From Coptodactyla brooksi (Eukaryota; Arthropoda; Insecta; Coleoptera; Scarabaeidae): 20,988 nucleotides of DNA. The stretch's first letter is position 1. Every line of letters begins with the position of its first letter. The position numbers and the translations under genes are program-made. The notes under the pieces were generated by a model that ran no database searches, was not told the DNA's origin, and saw only the letters and a list, made by a program, of their open reading frames with translations. The DNA is taken from the NCBI GenBank assembly GCA_033557675.1, contig JAWQRM010000619.1:1-20988 (forward strand), in the 5' to 3' direction. This document shows positions 8,852 to 18,685 of this stretch, one piece after another.

Positions 8852-10019
8852 TAATAATTAATTTCACCAGGTCACCAGTTTGTTTAATGGCATGTGTTAA
8901 TCTTTCAGACTTTTTTTTATATTATTTTCATCTGGGAGAAAGTTTTCCCATCATTTATCTCACTGCCATTGTAAGGGATATTTTTCGTTCTTCTTGTGTT
9001 AATATCTCTCTGTCTAAGAAACCTAGCCAAGTCATATTTAAGTAAGTGCATACTCATTCTGTATTTAGGACAGTTCAAGATAGAAGACGACATTCCAGTC
9101 GAAATAAAACCGGAAATGACGTGATTGTCGGTTTAGAACTTGGGCGTGCGCCCGTTACCAAAGTGGTGAAACGGTAGCGGTTGAACAACTTTAATTGAGC
9201 CGAAGAAGTACACAACATACGCGCAAAGTGCCCGAAGTTTTTTGACTCGCCTAAGCTGGTAGTTATTGTAGTTCGATACTCGAGGTTCGCAGCAAGATAC
9301 GCGGGTAGTTCTTATTCTATTTCACAATGAGGTATAAATAACAATGCCGTATGACGGATTTATTATGGTAATTTTATAGCAGAAATGTATAAAAGTAATC
9401 GATTTTGGCTTAATTATATGTATTTAATGCATTAAAAGTGGGATGAATATATGACCCTATATGGCTCCTATCAGTCCCAGAGGTGCCAAGAATAAATAAT
9501 TAACCGTGCGTGCATTGTATGTATATGCGCGTGTACGTCACGGCGACCATTTACATATTTTATACGCGAACTGTGTCCACAATCGCAAAGGCAGAAATAA
9601 TAGGTTGCGGCCCAGTGAAATTTTTGCACGAGGCTGCAAAATATGAATAAATATTTGTACTGTTTATCGATCATGGCTTGGTTATTTTGAAAAGCAGTAT
9701 GTTCAAATAAGAATTCTTCTATCTGTAATTTAATTTTCTCTCTTTCATTTAAGTATTTTAATTGGTAAGTTTTCACAGTTTGACAATAAATAAGTTTGAC
9801 AATCTTTAGCTCTCTGTACAGATTAGTAGATCAAGTATGCTAGAGTCATGGAGTTGGAGGGGTTGGCAATTTGTAAAGGGTGGAGATTAGGATCTTTACG
9901 AGGAATTATGTATTAGGAATTATGTAAGAAAGGGGTGAGGGTAAGATAAGGAAACACTTAATTGACTAAGGTTGTGCCAAAGTAATTATAAAGCAATTAC
10001 ATATCGCCTTTTTAGAATA
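8852..10019. other. Non-coding stretch with a GC-richer block
   Basis: No coding similarity. The minus-strand frame 9471-9776 and the plus frame at 8746-9045 (partly the mariner tail) have no motifs. About 9090-9320 is clearly richer in G and C and in CG dinucleotides than its surroundings, and contains a small hairpin (GGGCG-TG-CGCCC, 9142-9153). It could be a promoter or first-exon region or the edge of an unrecognised element; nothing decides. Confidence 0.45.
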
Positions 10020-10050
10020 TCAACCCCACCAAGGTTGGTAGCTACGTCAT
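10020..10050 (+). repeat. Left terminal inverted repeat of the 1.97-kb element
   Basis: Pairs with 11961-11991 (26/31 after reverse complementing). The inner 11 bases AGCTACGTCAT are identical in both ends. Confidence 0.75.
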
Positions 10051-10439
10051 AACGTCGATAAAAGGTTATAGGGGAGGTAACCTTTAGCACGAATATTATT
10101 TAAATATATATTGTTGTTTAGACATGCTTTTAATGGAAGGAAATGGAAACTGCTGCTTCATTTCATAAAGTAATCAGTATATAAAGCATTTATATACATA
10201 TTTACGTGTTAAAAGAATCAAGTGAAATAGTTACGATTAAAAGTTAGGTATATTGGCAACACTTCACGAGAAAATACTTTACGACCACGTTGCCATACAT
10301 TTTCACTTGTTTCGTTGTTTGTGTTTAAAATTGACTTGGCAAGTAATTAGTAATTATATGTACACAGCTGTAGAATTTAACTCGTATGACTAAATTTAAC
10401 GACATTTCGACTAATGAATCATAATAATTTCTAGTAAAA

Positions 10440-11340
10440 ATGCCGAAGCCATTGTCACTACAAAATAGAATGTTTGTGGTTTCTTTAATTAGCTATTTCG
10501 AAAGAGAGAGGGATAACGGAGCTTCACTTCTACCGCTCACTGCTGTGATTCAGGTATCTTCCGTTGTGTATGCATTTTGTGTTGGATCGATCGAATTTTT
10601 GTCTTACTAGTAACCAATTAATCATGAAAATTTTTTTGTTGTAACGTGTCACAGAAGCAGAAACACCAGCGAACGAACCGTATCAAGAATTAAACGTGAG
10701 GCAATTAAGGATTGCAAAGTACAAGGTCCAAAGGAATATACTCGGCGGAAACCGAAACCGACATTGACAGTAATACGGCAACGGATATTAGGAATGTCTT
10801 TTATTAAATGTGTAAGAAAAAACTTCAGGTTAAAATACGTTATTTTACATGCGGGAAATTCTAATTTATTACAGGTACAGGTTTAGTACAGGTTTTATTA
10901 GAGGTGCAAGTTTGATATTTTCTTCAAAACCGAAAGATCCTGGTTATCATGGAAAAATGAACCAATAGAATTTTTTACACTGGTTTGAAGAGGCACTTTT
11001 AAAAAATCGAGAAGAGCCATCGATGATTGTTATTATAGATAACGCCAGCTACCATTTTACGTTGGCAGATAAAGTACCAAATTCTAGTTGGAGAAAGACC
11101 GAAATTGTAAATTGGTTACAGCATCGTAACATCAACTGTAACAATGACATGTTCAAAAAAGAGTTACACCAGAAATGTGACAGAACGCCATAAACCACAC
11201 GGAAAAGGTGATAGAGGAATGATGTAACAGGGAAGTAGTTTTTGAACAAGAAGAGCCCCCAGGATTAGTAATACAACTGGGAGATAGCATCAGGGATGAA
11301 GAAAATTCGGAAATAGAAAGCATCTGTTATAGAGACTGTG
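10440..11340 (+). pseudogene. DDE transposase pseudogene of the 1.97-kb element
   Basis: A plausible first exon runs from ATG 10440 to 10553 (38 codons, with SYFERERDNGASLLPLTAVI). It is followed by CAG/GTATCT and, about 100 bases later, a pyrimidine-rich stretch ending in CACAG (10654). Coding then resumes with SERTVSRIKREAIK, a helix-turn-helix. A large deletion follows. Next come YVILHAG, then GFIRGASLIFSSKP, YHGKMNQ, a TAG, and PSMIVIIDNASYHFTLADK, whose Asp codon 11038-11040 is a catalytic acid. The next blocks are PNSSWRKTEIVNWLQHRNI and MFKKELHQKC. A second deletion removes the third catalytic residue region (usually RLPPY..NPIE). The C-terminal tail survives in another frame: NAINHTEKVIEE and an acidic end. 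This is a family of insect IS630/Tc1/mariner-type transposases that I recognise by motif but cannot name. Clearly inactive. Confidence 0.82.
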
Positions 11341-11960
11341 ACTGATTTTCTGCCCTTTTACAGCATTTTTATTTATATGCATTCTTTTTCTGCCTCTTTA
11401 CAGCAGAATATTGTTTTATTTATTTGTTTTTATTTATTTACATTTATTTTACAGTTGCTATTTATTTTCAAACTTATTTTATACAGTGAACATATTTATT
11501 TTTATTATGTACATATCTTTCGAGAATATGGTTTAGTTTTGAATATTTTTATTTATTGTTAAAAATATGTTTTTATTTAATTGATTGGCTGAATATACTT
11601 CTTGTTATCTAAACTCGTTTTTTTTGTCATAATTATTTTGTCTAAATCATCTATTACAATCGATTAACACAGAATTGTATTTCATTTATTTTTAGGTTTT
11701 AAACTCGAAGTTGCTATTTAAATGGTTTGGAAAGCCGTAGATAAATGTCTACTTTATAGGACGAAATGTTTCCTTATTCAAAAATTTCGGTCTATAGTAA
11801 AATTTACTTTGGAAGTGCATTAAATAACGCGACGGTAAATACCGCAGCCAGCTGTCAATTTAACCTTTAAACCTAAACAACCAAAATCAGTCGGCCGACG
11901 CACGTGGGAACAAACCGAAATAGTGGCAAATGTGCCTCTGGGGGCGGGGATAACAGACTG

Positions 11961-11991
11961 ATGACGTAGCTGACAACCTTCGTGGCGTTCA
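11961..11991 (-). repeat. Right terminal inverted repeat of the 1.97-kb element
   Basis: Reverse complement of the left end at 10020-10050 with five mismatches. The region inside it (about 11860-11960) is GC-richer than its surroundings. Confidence 0.75.
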
Positions 11992-12535
11992 CTTTACCTG
12001 AGTCGGTTAGTATTTATTCTTTCATCGGTTTTGATGATATCAGTATACTCTAAAAATCAAGAATTCCTCTAAAAATCGAGGTAGACCGTGAAAACTCATG
12101 GATATAGTACGAACTGGTTCAGAATATTCTGAACATTCTAAATGCGTAAAAATATGCAGGGTGTTCTATTTAGAATATAGAAGTGGGGCTTATTTTCATG
12201 GAAACTGGTGTATATAGCTTTTGTATATACCTTTTGTTAGAATTGTGTCTTCATTACTTTGTACTAGCACATCTAGTCATTTGATCAGTCGCCATTTGAT
12301 CAGTCTTTCAGCTTCAGTTTCAGGTTTAGGAAGTTGTTAAGTAGCATAAATGTGTCATTTTGAGAAGGGGATCGGTATTCGAAGGCTCCCATGCCAATAC
12401 TAATAACTGAGGAAAATGGTGATCTCACAGTAACATCGAATTCTTGTTGATAGAACTGGGAAAAAATCCAATAAAACATCTAAATTTTAATGTATTCATT
12501 ATAAAAGCGTTTTAAGATACCCATTATAAGATACG
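11992..12535. other. Non-coding stretch with small repeats
   Basis: No gene seen. TATGCAGGGTGTTCTATTT (from 12153) resembles the terminus of the mini-element at 17069 and may be a lone transposon end. CATTTGATCAGTC occurs twice, 15 bp apart (12278-12290 and 12293-12305), a short tandem duplication. Confidence 0.5.
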
Positions 12536-12663
12536 CAATGCTGTTACTTTCGTTTATTATCAGTAACGTTGGGTACTTTTTACCTTTTTTTTTATTTACT
12601 CTTGTTCGATATATTCTCTTTAGTGTTTTGAAAACTATGGGATGTAATTGTTTTTGTTGAATA
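12536..12663 (+). repeat. Dispersed repeat, copy 2
   Basis: Similar, in the same orientation, to 5001-5132 (shared GATATATTCT, TTTGAAA, AATTGTTTTTGTTGAAT). It ends a few bases before the TA that precedes mariner copy B, so the mariner may have inserted into this repeat. Confidence 0.6.
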
Positions 12664-12668
12664 TATTA

Positions 12669-13372
12669 GTTTGTTCGGAAAGTAATTTGGTTTTTCTTTT
12701 GGTGAAAATGAAAAACACTTTTCTTAGAGAATCTAAATATTTTACGTAATTACATATTCACTATTTTGGTTAAACACCTTTTGCCATCTTTTTGGCAGTA
12801 ACACTCATGAAACTTCTGACTTGCTAGCAAAAAACAAAAGCAAATCAAACTGGTATGCGGTTTCGCATTATCTTGGTGGAACACTATACCTTTTCTATTG
12901 ATCTATTCTGGCCTTTTCTGTTTGAATGAATCATGGAATTTGTCCAGTCGATGACGGTACACTTTAGAATTGATCGTGGTATTCTTCCAAAAATATTGGA
13001 AAGAGCAACTGCAAGTTTGCAAAAAATTTTGCAAACCAGTTTGCAGAAAATTTTGTAAACCAGTTTGCAAAGAATCACGCAATTTATTTGTTCAGTTTAC
13101 TTTTGCAAACGAGTTGTGTCACTGGCATGCTGTCAATACATCTTGTCCATACACATCGACTAATTCTTTTCTCGCTTAAACGGCATTTTTACCTTTTTTA
13201 TAATAAAAAAGCAAATTGTGCCGAAAATGTTGGTTTTGATTCTTCATGTTTCATAAGACACAAAAAGAAAACAATTGCACAGAACCGAATAAAATATTTC
13301 TCAGCTGTCAGAATATATAATGCATATACGGTTTAGAATGAAGTTGGCTGGTTGGAACCCAACTAACGCTTG
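12669..13372 (-). mobile_element. Mariner element copy B, internally rearranged
   Basis: Inverted relative to copies A and C. Its 3' terminus is at the left: TA (12667-12668) then GTTTGTTCGGAAAGTAATTT, a typical mariner inverted-repeat start. The 5' part is at the right, where the reverse strand reads GCGTTAGTTGGGTTCC followed by AACCAGCCAACTT, matching the solo end at 5919-5943. Beyond about 13372 similarity fades and the outer 5' repeat is not recognisable. The transposase inside has the same HTH-derived array and internal deletion as copies A and C. Confidence 0.72.
12742..13247 (-). pseudogene. Mariner transposase pseudogene (copy B)
   Basis: Starts at ATG 13247-13245: MKNQNQHFRHNLLFYYKKGK, NAV, a stop, ARKELVDVYGQDVLT. 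After the N-terminal part comes a truncated copy of the second array segment (around 13080-13110), WFAKF-type repeats, then a full segment (about 12931-13010) leading to KVYRHRLDKFHDSFKQK. It continues with INRKGIVFHQDNAKPHTSL (catalytic Asp retained), then a deletion that removes the third Asp (PSDYHLF block), and ends near KRWQKVFNQNSEYVIT with TAA at 12744-12742. The first and third catalytic acids are both missing. Copy B therefore carries one deletion that copy A lacks. Confidence 0.85.
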
Positions 13373-15544
13373 TTTGTTTTCACAGAAATATATTTTAAGA
13401 CGTTATAAGTGGTGATATCTTAGTGAACCTACCTTGGCTTTGGTCGGAATTAGTCTTCTTTGGAAGATATCGAGGACGTTAGATTATCAATGTATGAAAC
13501 AAACTGTATAATCTAAATAATATGGGATAGTATCGAAAATCGCTAACATGTAATGGAATTTTCTTCGGATCACTCGAATAACCTTGAGGTTCATGAGTAA
13601 TTGGTATTATTCTGCGCTAATTTAATAATGTGTTATTATATATTGTGCTATTGTGCCCTGCTTTTGTTAGTCAAGGAATCTGAAATATCTTTGTGAAAAA
13701 ATTTCAGACTCCGTGATTCTGAGGACCTACCAATGAAGTTGCTTTGGTTCAAAGAGACGATTGAATATAAAATTTAAATGGTGTGACTATCGACATTTCC
13801 AACGTTTTCTTCACATTTCACATCAGCTGAATTTTAGAATATGCAAAGCATGTATGAAAGATAATAGTGAGAAAATTATGGAAAAGAATTTACGATATAA
13901 GTACTAACGGAAGGGTCTTTGAAGATTTTCAAATTGCTTGTTATATATAGCGATATATGTGTGCGTATTTTTTGTGCCACATATTACCACCCAGTCAACA
14001 GTGTATGATTCTCTCACGCTTCTAAACAACTTTGTGCAGCGAATTTGTACAGGTATCATAAACAAAATCATAAGTGTGACATGATCAAACTATTGCAAAG
14101 TGGTTTACGTATTTTTTCACTCAGGACTGTCTACTTTAAAGCAACACCATTTCGTAACCAGATCAGATTTAAGTGAATAATTGCCATAATTACAACGTCA
14201 CACACTATAATTGTAGTAGTAAAACGGTTATGACCAATTTTACACCACAATCCTAAGCAGACTTGATTTATACACATATATCTTACATCGGGATTTCAAA
14301 AATACCGACTGAATATTTATGTCACAGATTGTATGAACTGGGCTGTATTACTGTCTGACCTACACTTTTTGCAGCTCACGAAAAATGAAAATTTAATATA
14401 AGTTGATTAGTTAACTTGTTTGCTAGTGACAGTAATTGTGCAAATGCAATGAAATTTATAGTTAGTACATAAATTTCTAATAAGATTTTGTTTCGTGTGA
14501 AGAAAGAAGTCACAGAGAAACATGACAGGATTGCAAACATTAGAATATTTAATTTCTAAGAAAAGAACTGATTTATGAGAAGATTGGAAAGAAAAATAAT
14601 AACAAGATATGTTCTGTATGCCTAAGATAAGAATATTTCGAAATTAAGGTTTGATATTCTGCCAAGTCGTAGAAAGATATAATATACAGTTTTTGTTGAA
14701 CTTAAATCTCCAGCTTAATATGTTTCGATGAGCGAAATAAGTTGTTCTCCAGTTATATTTAGAGCGTAATGTAACCATTCACACTATGTATTTCATATTT
14801 GTCGCTTGTCCGCATAACACATTACCTTTGACAAATTTTATGAGGCCTGACAATCATGCGACAAGGAGTGGAACATAACATGTTATCTGGTTTCTGGCCG
14901 TTCCTAAACTATACAGTCTATTTCTACATCTATTACTTGCGTATAATGTAATGCAAATTCGTGAAGATTTCATTATTGTAATTGTTAACAACAGATTTTG
15001 AGCGGTCACGTTGGCATTAAATTAGACTGTACAATCTATTTATAAAACTTCGGTGTGATGGATTTAGAAAGTCACAATAATGCGTAGAAGCGGTCCCATA
15101 CGAAGTCTTTAAAAGTAAAATATGATCGCAATAAAATGTAACGGAATTGTAGACTGTAGAATTAATTACATGCATTTTATGCCTCGATGCAATAAAATCA
15201 TAAAAAATAAATCCCGTTTTTGATGAATTAGTATCCCAAGGTATTTATTTATCTGCTGCATGCAATTAACCTGAATTTTGCTAATAAATACCTGTTTATG
15301 GAAAATGGCTTATTAGCTTTTGCACTGTATATAAGTTGAGATTGAGCAACATAAATGGCATCAAATGCTCTGTAGATCTGCACTATAGCAATTTTAAGTT
15401 TCAGACTTTCCTGTAACAAAGTTTAGATTATGTTTATTAAATGGCACGAAAAATTTTTTGCCATTTCCTATGTGCTCACATTTTTCTTAAAGTATTAAAA
15501 CAATACACTATGAAAAACTTTGAAAATTAACGTTTGAGATTTAA
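13373..15544. other. 2.2-kb non-coding stretch, no gene recognised
   Basis: I read this on both strands and found no transposase or host-gene motif. The composition is AT-rich throughout. An inverted repeat AGGTATTTATT (15239-15249) / AATAAATACCT (15283-15293) is present near the right side. This is the longest part of the window without recognisable content. Confidence 0.5.
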
Positions 15545-15995
15545 AGTTACAAAATGAATATTTTCAACCCATAATGAAGCCATATAGGCCATGCACAAGC
15601 AGCAACGTTCGATAACATTATATGTTGTATTTAATGAAACTTGACGTGGAACTTTTTTACAGATATTAATGGCACTGGCTCTTAAGATGTGTAAATTTTT
15701 AAGGTATATATCCTGAAAATGGCTGCCAGGTCCGAAGAGCTAGCAGGCCGTTTATTTGGCCCGTGTGTTTGGTTGATTTTCTCCAATCCTTTTACTTAAT
15801 AAATATTAGTCTATAATTGTGAGGTGGTGCGTCATTCTGTTGAAAATAAATCGTATACCGTTTTATATTAATAATATTGTGATATTTATTTTGGTCCAAA
15901 TTTCCATCAATAAAAACGGGCCCATTCAGGCGATCTCCAATTATACCGCATCAAGCATTTAGAAGAAATTTTCTTTGGGGATTCTGTTTGATAAT
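15545..15995 (-). pseudogene. Second Tc1-like transposase remnant
   Basis: Same general type as the 6273-7128 copy, but only the catalytic and C-terminal parts remain. On the minus strand from about 15990: NPQRKFLLNA, a TGA where Trp is expected, CGIIGDRLNGPVFIDGNLDQ, then IYFQQNDAPPHNYRLI (second catalytic Asp). In another frame come GPNKRPASSSDLAAIF (the WPARSPDL block with the third Asp) and TLKIYTS. After a stop and shift, INICKKVPRQVSLN leads to NVIERCCLCMAYMASLWVEN, the degenerate C-terminus. The Trp residues and the DFFLWG block have decayed. The N-terminal half is absent, cut off at the AT-rich tract beginning near 15990. Confidence 0.78.
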
Positions 15996-16295
15996 ATTCT
16001 TGGGAATTTTAGTATTTAATATACTTCTTTATAGTAATAATAATTATATAAACATAATTATTTATAATATAATACTTAATCTAAATTATAATTATATTAT
16101 ATGTAATATATATAATTACATATAATTTATAATATAATATAAATTATATTATATTATTTAATTGTAATTTAATATAATTAATTATAATTTAATATTATAC
16201 GTATATAAATAAATATATTAATACCCTGGGATAATATTCCTGAGATTTTTAATATATTTCTTTATATTAATAATAATTATATAAATATAATTATT
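15990..16295. repeat. AT-rich tract flanked by 65-73-bp direct repeats
   Basis: 15990-16062 and 16230-16295 are diverged direct copies (GATAATATTC, TTCTTTATA, TAATAATAATTATATAAA, ATAATTATT). Between them lie about 170 bases made almost only of A and T, in overlapping short palindromes of the AATTATATTATA kind. The tract separates a minus-strand transposase remnant from a plus-strand transposase tail. Confidence 0.75.
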
Positions 16296-16362
16296 GTGTG
16301 ACAAATTTCTTTTCCCTAAACTGAAAATTGCGATGAAATGATCGTTTTATGCTGTTATTTTA

Positions 16363-16488
16363 ACTATTCAAGCAGCTGTGACGCAGGCACTAAAGGCCAT
16401 TCCTAAGGATGACATACAAAAATCTATGCATGCATTGGTTCATCGTGCTAGAAAGTGTATTGTCTTAAATGGAACCTATTTTGAATAA
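16363..16488 (+). pseudogene. C-terminal tail of a mariner/Tc1-type transposase
   Basis: An open reading of 41 codons ending in TAA (16486-16488): TIQAAVTQALKAIPKDDI then QKSMHALVHRARKCIVLNGTY and FE. The pattern, an ALK.IP block then R..KCI...G.YFE at the very C-terminus, is characteristic of Tc1/mariner-superfamily transposases. It is distinct from the tails of the Tc1-like remnants at 6273 and 15545. AATAAA overlaps the stop (16484-16489) and could be the element's polyadenylation signal. Nothing of the catalytic domain precedes it; upstream is the AT-rich repeat. Confidence 0.72.
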
Positions 16489-17068
16489 AATATAGCTTTT
16501 AAACATAATTCAATGTGTATTTTTGTTGTATATCTAAAAATCCTCCCTATTTAATTATCATACTGTTGTATATCAGTTTTTATGTGATCTTGACTGGTTG
16601 GGTTCTGTAAGCACTCGTAAATTGTTTAAAAGAATCCTGAGACAATATGCATTAAAGTAATTAATAGTTCCTTTTTTTAACGGCTTTTATTTTTATAACA
16701 ATTACTTTAAAAATAGAAAAATCTTTTATGGGTCGGTTATTAACCATTTATACAATTTACACAACAAGTTTGACAAGTTGGGTACAAAAACCATAAAGAA
16801 GCATCCCCGAGTTCAACATAAGAAAACTATTCGACCCTAAAACAATATACAATTAAATCAATTAGTATGTCAATTCTTTTTTAACGGCTTTTAATTTTAC
16901 AATTATTTTAGAAACCAAACTAGAATTCCATTCGTACCTGTCATCTTTCTCTAAAAATATGTAATAACGCCCAAATGGTGTGATTTACAACTGAAGTATA
17001 ATAATTAAAGTGGCCCTCAAGTCTTATAAAAAATTATCTTCAAAAAAAAATCTTCAAAAATATCATAA
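16489..17068. other. Non-coding stretch holding a diverged direct repeat
   Basis: Roughly 16636-16713 and 16836-16915 are diverged direct copies, sharing ACAATAT, TTTTTTAACGGCTTTTA and ACAATTA. Part of the same sequence (CAATATAC, ATTAAATCAATTA) recurs at 18746-18780. No coding sense was found. Confidence 0.5.
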
Positions 17069-17136
17069 TATACAGGGTATTCCATTTAAAAATCTTATGT
17101 TGGGTAGTTTTTAGAATAAACCGAACACTCTGTATA
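17069..17136. mobile_element. 68-bp inverted-repeat mini-element (MITE-like)
   Basis: TATACAGGGTATTC (17069-17082) and the reverse complement of 17123-17136 (TATACAGAGTGTTC) match at 12 of 14 bases. The CAGGGTGTTC-type end occurs at the ends of some insect DNA transposons. A similar single end lies at 12153. It could be an extreme internal-deletion derivative or two overlapping ends. The adjoining 17190-17290 sequence may belong to the same element type. Confidence 0.55.
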
Positions 17137-17804
17137 TTCGAAAACTGTTTCAAATTGTGAAGAGTTCGATGTCAGACAACCTTTATTTGAAATATGTTTT
17201 TCTAAAAGGAGCAATGCGCGAGATTAAGGACGAAATACCCTCTTGCCCCATAGGACTGTATTTTTATCAGTTATGCTTATAACTCGAGAACTGTTAACTT
17301 TAAGCATATACTATCCTTATAGTTTTTTACTCGCAATTTTATGTAGATTACAAAAATATATTTTGTTACAAAAAGTTGTAAAAAATCAACTTTTAGGTTA
17401 AGTACCTTAACTATTTGTACAATTTTTACGAAATTCCCATTGTGACCAGATTATATAATAATTAGCTTATATATAAAGGATTTCTTTTTATTTAGTCTAA
17501 TGTGGCAATAATTAGGCGACTTGCAGAGGGACAGACCAACTACCAAAAATAGCATAGGTAGGCTGCAAAAAGCCCAATTTCATCAACCATCAAAATTGCG
17601 ACATCGATTTTTTTGCGAATTTAATACTTTTTCTTAAAAGAAAGTAAAAATCTCTTGGATAACTCATACACTTTATTATTCTTTTATTACCAAATTTTGC
17701 AAATTGGTTTCTAAAGACCTGCTAAGCGGAGTAAATGCCTGCGGATGAATCCGGATGCTCCGTACTCTTTAACATTATTATCTACTTATAGAATTACTGA
17801 ATGT
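17137..17804. other. Non-coding stretch
   Basis: No coding motif seen. The N-terminal zinc-finger (BED) part expected of the hAT transposase that follows was not recognised here. Confidence 0.45.
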
Positions 17805-18685
17805 TTTTATTTGGCTTTACATACTATTGAATGCACCAAAGCGTACATCATTGGAGAAACATTCTTGAAGCCTTGCATGAAAGATATTTGTAGTAAATTA
17901 TATATTACGGTTTGAACCAAAAATTAATGCTATGCTAATGTCAAAAAAACACTATCAGTCACCGAATAATCGACTTGTCTAATGGTTTTGAATTGCAATT
18001 AGTGTGAAAGGTACAGAAATCTCAATATTATGCTATTCAATTAGACAAATTAATAGATGTATCAGATGATGTAATATTAGTTCACGTCAGATGTGTTGAT
18101 TTTACATATAAATCTATACAGGAAGAATTGCTATAATATATTGTTTAAAATTCAAATCTAGAACAGCATTAGAAGAAACTTTTAAAAATTAATTACTACT
18201 CATACTGGTTAATCTACATCATACTTTGCAATAAAAAAATTCATTCAATAATTCATTCATTATTTTCTGAAATAAGGTGGCAGAAAATAATACGAATTTA
18301 GTGTGTGTAAAGCTCACCCAGATTTGTTAATAACCCATTTTTTTATTCATCGAGAATAATTAGCGACTAAAATGTGAGTGGAGATTTACATTATGTTCAT
18401 AATCAGTAATTCTATAGTAAAACTATATTAGAAAGAGTGCAGTAAAATCCCCTATCTTTAATATGCTGTGTGACGAAATGGGTGCAGCTCATAATCATAA
18501 GCAGGTATTATTAGATTCATATTGACATTCACAGATGGTTTTCGAGAGGAAAACTTTTCACACGTTTGTTCGAACTTCGAGTAGAAATTCAAATATTTTT
18601 AAGCGATTAGAAATGAACATTAAATGAATACTCCTCAAATCATTTGTGACTTGCTAAAGTTGCTCAAGTTTTATTATTGTAATAA
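17805..18685 (+). pseudogene. hAT-family transposase remnant (ZBED/SCAND3-like)
   Basis: Conserved hAT blocks occur in order. FYLALHTIECTKAYIIGETF then LKPCMKDI begins at 17805. SQYYAIQLDKLIDVSDD (Asp codon 18044-18046 at the position of the first catalytic residue, QLDES/TD in the family) runs into HVRCVDFTYKSIQEELL. SRTALEETFKN lies near 18159. HFFIHRE, a stop, LATKM (18334 onwards) corresponds to the CFFHREALA block. SPIFNMLCDEMGAAHNHKQ precedes HRWFSRGKLFTRLFELRVEI and QIFL (18530 onwards), the family's VRWLSRGKVL motif. LAKVAQV closes the recognisable part near 18680. Many stops and several frameshifts are present, and the C-terminal dimerisation region was not recognised. Relatives include both transposons and host genes derived from them; the decay indicates a dead transposon. 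Confidence 0.85.

Larger units (their letters stand above)
10020..11991 (+). mobile_element. 1.97-kb Tc1/mariner-superfamily transposon with TIRs
   Basis: The left end 10020-10050 and the reverse complement of 11961-11991 match at 26 of 31 positions, sharing ACGAAGGTT/ACCAAGGTT and AGCTACGTCAT. Between them, in plus orientation, lies a broken transposase (10440 to about 11340). TA precedes the left end (10018-10019), as expected for this superfamily. The right flank has no TA directly adjacent, so the exact outer bases are uncertain. The size and single interrupted transposase gene fit a decayed, formerly autonomous element. Confidence 0.75.

Noticed and set aside
9150..9300. Possible tRNA gene (GTGGTGAAACGG and GGTTCGCAG resemble A and B boxes)
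   Set aside because: Spacing and stems do not form a cloverleaf; no acceptor stem pairing was found.
11049..11249. Minus-strand 66-codon ORF
   Set aside because: Exact antisense shadow of the VIIDNASYH region of the plus-strand transposase.
11338..11562. Plus-strand 74-codon ORF with hydrophobic character
   Set aside because: T-rich 3' region of the 1.97-kb transposon; no motif, and the preceding transposase frame already ends nearby.
13340..13365. Right terminal repeat of mariner B ending at AAC/TA (13363)
   Set aside because: Comparison with the solo end at 5855-5945 shows family similarity continuing past this point (GCGTTAGTT), so the apparent end and TA are coincidental.
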